10,600 bases of DNA from an uncultured Eubacteriales bacterium (GTDB lineage Bacteria > Bacillota > Clostridia > Oscillospirales > RGIG7773). Below are positions 4,875-10,600 of the stretch, in pieces; position 1 is the stretch's first letter, and each line of letters opens with the position of its first letter. The stretch covers positions 1 through 10,600 of the forward strand of contig CAKTDK010000050.1 in NCBI GenBank assembly GCA_934541205.1, read 5' to 3'. A program made the position numbers and the translations under genes. A model generated the notes under the pieces. The model searched no databases, was not told where the DNA came from, and saw nothing but the letters and a program-made list of their open reading frames with translations.

Positions 4875-5774
4875 ATGAAAATGGAAATACAAAAGTTAAA
4901 GACGGACAAAAACGCCGTGATACTTGCACACTATTATGCACCCAATGAAGCTCAGGAAGTAGCTGATTATGTGGGTGATTCTTTTTATCTTGCTAAAATT
5001 GCGAAGCAGAGTACGGCAGATATAATAGTTTTCTGTGGAGTTTCATTTATGGGAGAAAGTGCAAAGATATTAAATCCCGATAAAAAGGTTCTGATGCCTG
5101 ATTTGTCCGCAGATTGTCCTATGGCACATATGGTTTCCGAAAATAAAATAGAACAGATGCGAGCACAGTATGATGATTTGGCAGTAGTATGTTATATCAA
5201 TTCAACAGCGAAGCTTAAATGCTTGAGTGATGTATGTGTTACATCTTCAAATGCTATAAAGATTGTTAAGTCATTGCTGAATAAAAATATATTTTTTATT
5301 CCTGATAAAAACCTGGGCAGTTTTGTTAAAGAGCAGGTTCCCGAAAAGAATATTATTTTGAATGACGGTTTTTGCCCAATCCATGCAGCTATAACTAAAG
5401 AACAGATACTTTGTGAAAAACAAAAACATCCCTATGCTATGGTTCTTTCGCATCCGGAGTGTGAACAAGAGATTTTGGATATATCAGATTATATAGGCAG
5501 TACAGCAGATATAATCAGTTATGCAAAACAAAGTGATTGTGAAAAGTTCATTATCTGCACCGAGGTTGGTGTTGAATATAAGCTCGAAAATGATAACCCT
5601 GATAAAGAATTTATATTTGTAAATCCTATACCTTGTTGTAAGGATATGAAATTTAATACCTTAGAGAATATCTTAAAGGTATTGAAAGATGAAACAAATG
5701 AAGTAACAATAGATGACGAAACAAGAAAGAGAGCACTTGTGCCTCTTGATAGAATGCTGGAGTGTGCGAAATAA
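4875..5774 (+). CDS. nadA: Quinolinate synthase A
   Basis: The product is 299 residues, the usual length of the short NadA type. It condenses iminoaspartate with dihydroxyacetone phosphate to quinolinate using an oxygen-sensitive [4Fe-4S] cluster. The three expected cluster cysteines are in family context: C81 (SADCPMA), C167 (DGFCPIHA) and C255 (CCKDMK). Other markers are AHYYAPNEAQEVADYVGDS near the N-terminus, FCGVSFMGESAK (53-64), YINSTAKLK, LSHPEC and TEVGVEYKL. The ATG at 4875 is chosen for GAGGTGAT at 4860-4867, 7 nt upstream; a second ATG at 4881 is possible. In-frame codons reach back to a TTG at 4806, but that lies in the -35 box and cannot be the start. It is the first gene of the operon; nadB follows after a single base. 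Confidence 0.96.
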   Translation: MKMEIQKLKTDKNAVILAHYYAPNEAQEVADYVGDSFYLAKIAKQSTADIIVFCGVSFMGESAKILNPDKKVLMPDLSADCPMAHMVSENKIEQMRAQYDDLAVVCYINSTAKLKCLSDVCVTSSNAIKIVKSLLNKNIFFIPDKNLGSFVKEQVPEKNIILNDGFCPIHAAITKEQILCEKQKHPYAMVLSHPECEQEILDISDYIGSTADIISYAKQSDCEKFIICTEVGVEYKLENDNPDKEFIFVNPIPCCKDMKFNTLENILKVLKDETNEVTIDDETRKRALVPLDRMLECAK

Positions 5775-5775
5775 T

Positions 5776-7050
5776 ATGAATACAGATATATTGATTGTGG
5801 GATGTGGTGTTGCAGGTCTTTACTGTGCACTTAACTTTCCTGAAAACAGAAACATTTTAATCGTAACCAAAAATAAAGCAAGAAGAAGTGATTCTTATCT
5901 TGCGCAAGGTGGAATCTGTGTTTTAAGAGATGAAGCTGATTACAAAGCCTTTTACGAGGACACAATGAAAGCAGGACATTATGAGAATAATCCCGAATCA
6001 GTAGATATAATGATTCGTTCTTCTCAGGGTGTTATAGAGGACCTTGTTTCTTTCGGTGTAAGATTTGAAAAAAATGGCGAAGCCTTTACTTATACAAGAG
6101 AAGGTGCACATTCAGCTCCGAGAATACTTTTTCACGAGGATGAAACCGGAAAAGAGATTACATCAAATCTCCTTGAAACTGCAAGAATCCGTAAAAACAT
6201 TACCCTCATTGAAAACTTTACAATGGTAGATTTGATTTGTAATGATAATAAGTGCTACGGAATTATTGGTCATGATGAAAACGGAAATTATCAGACTATA
6301 AATGCCAATTACACAGTTCTTGCGACGGGCGGTATCGGCGGTCTGTTTGAACATTCAACCAATTACAGACACCTTACGGGTGATGCACTCGCTCTTGCAA
6401 TCAAGTATGGCATTAAATTGAAAAACATAGATTACATACAGATACATCCGACCACGCTTTACACCAAAAAGGATGGCAGAGAATTTCTTATTTCTGAATC
6501 TGTTCGTGGTGAAGGTGCTGTACTTCTTAACTCCAAAGGCGAAAGGTTTACAAACGAGCTTCAACCTCGTGATGTTGTAACCAAAGCCATATTTGAGGAA
6601 ATGAAAAAAGAAGGAACGGAACATGTTTGGTTATCCCTTGCACCGATTCCGGTAGAGGAAATCAAATCACATTTCTCGAATATTTATCAGCATTGTTTAG
6701 AGGAAGGCTATGATGTAACAAAAGAACCAATCCCGGTAGTTCCGTCACAGCACTATTTTATGGGCGGGATTGATGTAGATGAGTTCAGCAAAACAAGTAT
6801 GGACAGACTATATGCAATCGGAGAAACTGCTTGTAATGGTGTTCACGGCAGAAACAGACTTGCAAGCAATTCACTTTTGGAAAGCCTTGTATTTGCAAAA
6901 AGAACCGCATCGCATATCAACTTGAGTTATGATACGGTTAAGGATATAATGAAAGTTGATGTTGATATAACACAATATGAAAACTATCAAGAAGAATACA
7001 AAAAACTTATTTTAGAATCTATTGATAAGGAGAGAAAAAGCCATGAATAA
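5776..7050 (+). CDS. nadB: L-aspartate oxidase (short form)
   Basis: The product is a 424-residue flavoprotein that oxidises L-aspartate to iminoaspartate, the substrate of NadA. The Rossmann FAD motif is VGCGVAG (8-14), followed by SDSYLAQGGI (38-47). Residues equivalent to the E. coli NadB active-site set H244, R290, H351 and R386 are present as H224 (QIHPTT), R265 (LQPRD), H326 (QHYFMGG) and R361 (NRLASNSLLE). It lacks most of the C-terminal helical extension of the roughly 540-residue enterobacterial enzyme; short forms are common in Clostridia. In anaerobes fumarate is the likely electron acceptor (family knowledge). The ATG at 5776 is one base after the nadA stop (TAATATG), with GGAG at 5759-5762, a long 13-nt spacing that implies coupling. 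An upstream in-frame ATG at 5713 would overlap nadA by about 60 nt and precede the conserved N-terminus. Confidence 0.96.
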   Translation: MNTDILIVGCGVAGLYCALNFPENRNILIVTKNKARRSDSYLAQGGICVLRDEADYKAFYEDTMKAGHYENNPESVDIMIRSSQGVIEDLVSFGVRFEKNGEAFTYTREGAHSAPRILFHEDETGKEITSNLLETARIRKNITLIENFTMVDLICNDNKCYGIIGHDENGNYQTINANYTVLATGGIGGLFEHSTNYRHLTGDALALAIKYGIKLKNIDYIQIHPTTLYTKKDGREFLISESVRGEGAVLLNSKGERFTNELQPRDVVTKAIFEEMKKEGTEHVWLSLAPIPVEEIKSHFSNIYQHCLEEGYDVTKEPIPVVPSQHYFMGGIDVDEFSKTSMDRLYAIGETACNGVHGRNRLASNSLLESLVFAKRTASHINLSYDTVKDIMKVDVDITQYENYQEEYKKLILESIDKERKSHE

Positions 7051-7894
7051 TATTACTATGAAATTAAATGTTGATGATCAGATTTTATCTGCATTGAAAG
7101 AGGACATTACAAGTGAGGATATAACCACCAATTCTGTTATGCTTGAATACAAAGCCGGCGAAGTTGAACTCATCTGTAAAGAAGACGGCGTAATTGCAGG
7201 TCTTGATGTATTCAAGAGAGTATTTGAACTTTTGGATGCAGATACTAAGGTTGAGTTCTTCTGTAAAGACGGTGATAAAGTTGAAAACGGACAGAAGCTT
7301 GCCATTGTTCGTGGTGACATCCGTGTTCTTCTTTCAGGTGAAAGAACAGCGCTTAACTACCTTCAGAGAATGAGTGGTATTGCAACATACACAAGAAAGA
7401 TTGCAGACCTTCTTGGAGGCTCAAAAACAAAGCTTCTTGATACAAGAAAGACAACACCTAATATGCGTGTGTTTGAAAAGTATGCTGTTAAGGTTGGCGG
7501 CGGATATAATCACCGTTTTAACTTAAGTGACGGTATTTTGTTAAAGGACAACCATATTGGTGCAGCAGGCAGTGTTAAAGAAGCTGTTAAAATGGCAAAA
7601 GAATATGCACCGTTTGTAAGAAAAATTGAGGTTGAAGTTGAAAACCTTGATATGTTAAAGGAAGCACTTGAAGCAGGTGCAGACATTATTATGCTTGATA
7701 ATATGAGTGTTGAAGATATGAAAAAAGCAGTAAGACTTACTGCCGGTAAAGCAGAAACAGAATGTAGCGGTAATGTAACGAAAGAAAATGTTGCAAAGCT
7801 TGTAGATATTGGTGTTGATTATATATCAAGCGGAGCATTAACCCATTCTTCACCGATACTTGACCTTTCACTTAAAAATCTTCACGCAATATAA
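7043..7894 (+). CDS. nadC: Nicotinate-nucleotide pyrophosphorylase (quinolinate phosphoribosyltransferase)
   Basis: The product is 283 residues, typical for NadC. It converts quinolinate and PRPP to nicotinate mononucleotide, CO2 and pyrophosphate, as a type II phosphoribosyltransferase dimer. Signatures in order are EDITSEDITTN (N-terminal), GERTALNYLQRMSGIAT, LLDTRKTTP (D133-T134-R135-K136), KVGGGYNHRFNLSDG, LKDNH (K168-H171), EVEVEN, IMLDNMS and the phosphate-binding EcSGNV...DYISSGALTHS. The ATG at 7043 overlaps the nadB stop by 8 nt (ATGAATAA), with AAGGAG at 7027-7032; an in-frame TTG at 7022 overlaps no better site. The same ATGAATAA overlap occurs at ribU/ferredoxin. niaR follows 13 nt downstream. 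Confidence 0.97.
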   Translation: MNNITMKLNVDDQILSALKEDITSEDITTNSVMLEYKAGEVELICKEDGVIAGLDVFKRVFELLDADTKVEFFCKDGDKVENGQKLAIVRGDIRVLLSGERTALNYLQRMSGIATYTRKIADLLGGSKTKLLDTRKTTPNMRVFEKYAVKVGGGYNHRFNLSDGILLKDNHIGAAGSVKEAVKMAKEYAPFVRKIEVEVENLDMLKEALEAGADIIMLDNMSVEDMKKAVRLTAGKAETECSGNVTKENVAKLVDIGVDYISSGALTHSSPILDLSLKNLHAI

Positions 7895-7907
7895 CGGAGG
7901 GATGTTA

Positions 7908-8420
7908 ATGAAAGCAGCTCAAAGAAGAAAAGAAATTGTTAATATAATTATGTCTGAAAAGCAGGCTGTATCGGGTGGAAAACTTTCTGAAATGCTTGGT
8001 GTTTCAAGGCAGATAATTGTTGGAGATATTTCTGCTCTCAAAGCTGACGGATATGATATTTTGTCAACACACAGCGGTTATGTTATTAAAGGTACTCCGC
8101 TTTGTGAAAGAGTTTTTAAGGTGTTCCACACAAGAGAACAAACTGAAAACGAACTTAACACAATCATTGATTTTGGCGGTACAGTTGCAGATGTTTATGT
8201 ATGGCATAAAGTGTATGGAAAAATGTCTGCTACACTTAATATATCATCAAGACATCACGTTGTACAGTTTTTGGAAGGTGTTAGAACCGGAAAATCATCC
8301 GAACTTATGAACATAACCGGAGGTTATCACTATCATACTGTGCGTGCAGAATCTGATGAGATTCTTGACAATATTGAAAAAGCTCTTGAAAAGCAGAATT
8401 ATATAGTTCCTGAAATATAG
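7908..8420 (+). CDS. niaR: NiaR-type transcriptional repressor of NAD biosynthesis (HTH + 3H domain)
   Basis: The product is 171 residues. An N-terminal HTH_11-type winged helix (about residues 4-62, with LSEMLGVSRQIIVGDISALK) is joined to a 3H domain (about 68-168). The conserved histidines of that domain are present: H74, H100, H116-H117, H141 and H143. Subtracting 5 from the nickel ligands I recall for the Thermotoga homologue TM1602 (H79, E87, H146, H148) gives H74, E82, H141 and H143, all present, so the metal site seems intact. The family represses NAD synthesis or nicotinate uptake genes with nicotinate as co-repressor. ATG 7908 has GGAGG at 7896-7900, 7 nt upstream; the ATG at 7902 is too close. 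As the last gene of the nad operon it probably represses its own promoter through the palindrome at 4834-4857. Confidence 0.93.
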   Translation: MKAAQRRKEIVNIIMSEKQAVSGGKLSEMLGVSRQIIVGDISALKADGYDILSTHSGYVIKGTPLCERVFKVFHTREQTENELNTIIDFGGTVADVYVWHKVYGKMSATLNISSRHHVVQFLEGVRTGKSSELMNITGGYHYHTVRAESDEILDNIEKALEKQNYIVPEI

Positions 8421-8886
8421 TTTTTCGATTTAGTGTATTACACAACATAAAAGAGGTAAATACGGAAAAATAGAACTACCAAAGGTTAAGAACACGTATT
8501 ATGTGCAAATAGGCACTTAAAGAAATGTCGAACTAGTACAGATGCTTTTTGGTCCTAACTTGACATGAACTATGGCTAAAAAGATTGGCATCTAAACCTT
8601 ACGGTCTTTATAATAATTATATAAAAAGAAAGTTATTTTAAATATAAAATATCAATCTATAATTTGAATAGATTAAAAAATAATTGTATTGAATTTCTGG
8701 AATATTTTTCAGGATATGTCTGTTTGTTTAAAATTGAAATTTTGTGGAAATAAAAGAGATGAAAGAACAAATAAGCTATATAATAAACTTTTTCGTGCCA
8801 ATAATATTTTGATTGATAAAAAAATATGAACTCAATTTAATAAAGAAAATTGTGTATGACGAAGTTACAATGGTAAAGAAAAATAT
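8421..8886. other. Gene-poor spacer between niaR and the ABC importer genes
   Basis: No convincing gene is seen. It contains an 11-bp palindrome GTGTATTACAC (8433-8443) just after niaR, the right copy of the composite repeat (8552-8613), and strongly AT-rich DNA from about 8610. Short open stretches exist (for example 8452-8517 reading GKIELPKVKNTYYVQIGT, and an ATG at 8716 running 37 codons), but none has a good start, ribosome binding site or recognisable family. No terminator is visible directly after niaR. Some of this may be eroded coding or mobile-element DNA. Confidence 0.5.
8552..8613 (+). repeat. Composite repeat, right copy
   Basis: The first part (8552-8571, GTCCTAACTTGACATGAACT) matches 3724-3743 directly in 18 of 20 bases, the first 14 being identical. 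The second part (CATCTAAACC, then TTACGGTCTTTATAA ending at 8613) is the reverse complement of 3743-3767, with 22 of 25 matches. The 17 bases between (ATGGCTAAAAAGATTGG) are absent from the left copy. The two copies flank the pseudogene block and the whole nad operon, 4.8 kb apart. Confidence 0.6.
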
Positions 8887-8932
8887 AAAAAACAAGCTGA
8901 AATAGAATTATTTCTATTTCAGCTTGTTTTTT
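8887..8932 (-). terminator. Long-stem terminator of the ABC importer transcript (probably bidirectional)
   Basis: A perfect 21-bp stem (8887-8907 with 8912-8932) around the loop TTAT; its core is CAAGCTGAAATAG with CTATTTCAGCTTG. Runs of A on the left and T on the right give a U tail on either strand. It begins 10 bp after the stop of the minus-strand binding-protein gene and can also stop plus-strand transcription arriving from the nad operon, which has no closer terminator. Confidence 0.93.
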
Positions 8933-8942
8933 TATTTACCAA

Positions 8943-9941
8943 TTATTTTATTATTTTTTCAGCAATAGAATTATCAACAACATCTTCAAAAACAGCTTTT
9001 TCTTTAAGTTCTCCTGCCATAGTCATTACTTCCTGAAGTTTTTCAAAAGCTTCTTTTTTCATTACAGGAGTTTTTGACCATGCATCGATATCTTTGTATC
9101 TGTTTACAACAGTTGTCAGTATTTCTAAATCAGTATCAGGGAAAGAAGGCTGCATTGCTTTTGCAATTTCTTCAGCTGAATTTTCTTCTACCCACTTTTG
9201 ACCTTTATAAATTGCTTTTAAGAATTTTTTTACTGTTTCAGGATTTTTTTTCATATAATCCTGGCTTGCAAAATATGCGGTATAAGGTATTTCTCCGCTT
9301 TCTTTTCCTATAGAAGCAAGTATGTATCCCTTGCCTTCTTTTTCAAGCATTGACGCAGTTGGTTCAAATAAAGTTACATAATCGCCTGTGCCGCTTGTAA
9401 AAGCGCCTGCCATAAGGGCAAATTGTATACTGTCATCAAAAATTACATCTTTTCCAGGAGTAAGGCCTTTACTTTTTACAACATATTCCAAAGTCATATA
9501 AGGCACTCCGCCTTTTCTTCCGGGAAGAAGAGTAGTGTTTTTCATTTTATTCCAGTCAAAATTATCATCTTTTGTTCTTCCTACAAGGAAAGAACCATCT
9601 CTTTGAGTTAATTGACCGAAAACTTTCGGATAATTTTCTTTTCCTTCATTATAAACATATATACAAGCTTCAGGACCGGCAAGACCTATATCAATGGAAT
9701 TTGAAAGCACTGCAGCCATTACTTTGTCAGCACCTTCGCCGTTTGAAAGCTCTATTTCTATTCCTTCTTCTTCAAAAAATCCTTTGTTTATGGCTACATA
9801 CTGCGGCGCATAAAATACCGAATGTGTAACCTCGCTTAAACGGACTTTTACTTTTCCTTCATCTTTTTTACAACCTGCAAACATTGTAAACATCATCATT
9901 GTTACAAGTGCAAAACTTAAAATTCTCATAAATTTTTTCAT
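8943..9941 (-). CDS. ABC importer substrate-binding lipoprotein (NMT1/SsuA/ThiY-like)
   Basis: The product is 332 residues. A lipoprotein signal peptide (MKKFMRILSFALV..., hydrophobic to residue 21) ends in the lipobox F21-A-G-C24, so C24 would be acylated and the protein anchored outside the membrane. The mature part has the type II periplasmic-binding fold of the NMT1/THI5-like family: FYAPQYVAINKGFFEEEGIE (about 43-62), then a GADKVMAAVLSNSIDIGLAG segment typical of sulfonate, nitrate, taurine and pyrimidine-precursor binders. The C-terminal half has the usual YVTLFEPTASMLEKEGKG hinge-side segment. The ligand cannot be assigned from sequence. The ATG at 9941 is supported by AAAGGAG 7 nt upstream on the minus strand. 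It lies 115 nt downstream of the permease gene on the same strand, and a strong terminator follows its stop. Confidence 0.9.
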   Translation of the reverse strand: MKKFMRILSFALVTMMMFTMFAGCKKDEGKVKVRLSEVTHSVFYAPQYVAINKGFFEEEGIEIELSNGEGADKVMAAVLSNSIDIGLAGPEACIYVYNEGKENYPKVFGQLTQRDGSFLVGRTKDDNFDWNKMKNTTLLPGRKGGVPYMTLEYVVKSKGLTPGKDVIFDDSIQFALMAGAFTSGTGDYVTLFEPTASMLEKEGKGYILASIGKESGEIPYTAYFASQDYMKKNPETVKKFLKAIYKGQKWVEENSAEEIAKAMQPSFPDTDLEILTTVVNRYKDIDAWSKTPVMKKEAFEKLQEVMTMAGELKEKAVFEDVVDNSIAEKIIK

Positions 9942-10056
9942 TAAAAAACTCCTTTCGGTTTTTTTATTATAATAAGCTCACAATCGTTTTAAATAACAAG
10001 TGAGATTATTTATTTCAAGATCAGGCAGCTTTTATTATCTATATTATTAAAAAGTT

Positions 10057-10600
10057 TCAGCCGTTATGCCCAAAGAATTTATTTGTTATTCTTTCGCATA
10101 AAACAACAGCTTCATACATAAGCGCTGCTACAACCGAAAGAATTAAAACACTTGAAAGTACCAAATCCATTTGAAATACCTGACCGCCGTAGACAATAAG
10201 ATATCCAAGACCTGCTTTTGAAACAAGAAATTCTCCGGCGATAACTCCTACAAGGGATAATCCGATATTTATTTTTAATGAATTAAATAAGGTAGAAAGA
10301 TTTGAAGGAAAAACAATCTTGGTAAAAAGCTGGACTTTATTGGCGCCGAAAGTTTTTGCCATTTTTAATCTTTCACTGCTTGTGTTTAAAAATCCATTAA
10401 GCATTTCCAAAACGGTTACAATAAGAGAAATAGCAAGAGCCATAAAAATTATTGCGTTTGTTCCTGCACCTACTAAAATTATAATTACGGGACCAAGAGC
10501 TATTTTTGGAAGACTGTTTAAAATTACTAAAAAAGGTTCTGCTACTTTTGCAAAAAATTTTGACCACCATAATAAAATAGCGATTACAGTACCCATAACA
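10057..10600 (-). CDS. ABC importer permease (SsuC/TauC-like), 5' truncated by window
   Basis: The frame is open from the window edge to a stop at 10057. About 180 residues are visible out of about 250 in the family, so the first membrane helices and the true start lie to the right; the ATG at 10596 is internal because upstream codons remain open. It is a binding-protein-dependent transport permease (BPD_transp_1). The EAA-type coupling loop is recognisable as RLKMAKTFGANKVQLFTKIV then FPSNL (A, G and P at the canonical places), which contacts the ATPase. Hydrophobic helices flank it, including ALGPVIIILVGAG and LSLVGVIAGEFLVSKAGLGY, a sequence typical of SsuC/TauC/ThiX permeases. It forms a transporter with the adjacent lipoprotein; the ATPase gene is expected further right. 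The substrate is unknown. Confidence 0.92.
   Translation of the reverse strand, partial: VMGTVIAILLWWSKFFAKVAEPFLVILNSLPKIALGPVIIILVGAGTNAIIFMALAISLIVTVLEMLNGFLNTSSERLKMAKTFGANKVQLFTKIVFPSNLSTLFNSLKINIGLSLVGVIAGEFLVSKAGLGYLIVYGGQVFQMDLVLSSVLILSVVAALMYEAVVLCERITNKFFGHNG

Noticed and set aside
6163..6624. Minus-strand open frames inside nadB, and similar ones inside nadA, nadC, ribU, the membrane-protein gene and the binding-protein gene.
   Set aside because: All lie opposite well-conserved coding regions, lack ribosome binding sites and show no recognisable domains.
9966..9971. TATAAT on the minus strand upstream of the binding-protein gene as its own promoter.
   Set aside because: The 17-nt-spaced -35 would be ATTTAA, a poor match; co-transcription with the permease is equally likely.
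9977..10004. CTCAC/GTGAG hairpin between the permease and binding-protein genes.
   Set aside because: Only 5 bp with a long AT-rich loop and no T run; insufficient for a terminator or an operator call.
1..10600. Search by eye for CRISPR arrays, tRNA or rRNA genes, and defence or toxin-antitoxin modules.
   Set aside because: No regularly spaced repeats, cloverleaf-like sequences, rRNA motifs or defence domains were seen.

Overview
The window looks like chromosomal DNA of a low-GC, probably anaerobic Firmicute of the class Clostridia. The base composition is AT-rich, most ribosome binding sites are strong AAGGAG/GGAGG types, transcription and translation signals are Gram-positive (TTGACA/TATAAT promoters, FMN and S-box riboswitches with intrinsic terminators, a NiaR-type NAD repressor), and there is a small cysteine-rich ferredoxin. 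I cannot name a genus with confidence.

Layout. (1) 1-231: 3' end of tuf (EF-Tu). (2) 257-1279: an FMN riboswitch and terminator controlling ribU (riboflavin ECF transporter S component), overlapped by 8 nt by a small ferredoxin-like gene. (3) 1306-1878: a promoter and a COG2426/'small multidrug export' membrane protein gene. (4) 1875-3294: a promoter, SAM (S-box) riboswitch, terminator and metK, followed by a hairpin. (5) 3310-4715: a mixed, partly decayed stretch. It holds a possible broken mini-gene, an intact small two-CxxC protein, a first copy of a composite repeat, the tail of an AraC-type regulator with a one-base lesion, and an HD-domain phosphohydrolase gene with two frame disruptions. 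(6) 4806-8420: a four-gene de novo NAD operon nadA-nadB-nadC-niaR, with a strong promoter and a TGTTACA-N10-TGTAACA palindrome at the expected transcription start. (7) 8421-8886: a gene-poor spacer with a second, rearranged copy of the composite repeat. (8) 8887-10600, mainly minus strand: a 21-bp-stem terminator, a lipoprotein substrate-binding protein and a partial permease of an ABC importer of the SsuA/TauA/ThiY (NMT1-like) class.

The common theme is cofactor supply, with three end-product sensors side by side: FMN riboswitch (riboflavin uptake), SAM riboswitch (SAM synthesis) and a NiaR-family repressor (NAD synthesis). Each gene family is known. The least explained parts are the ferredoxin-like protein with one missing cysteine coupled to ribU, the repeat whose two halves lie in direct and inverted orientation on either side of the pseudogene/nad block, and the string of adjacent lesions between metK and nadA. 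I found no clear undescribed system such as a defence island, CRISPR array or complete mobile element.
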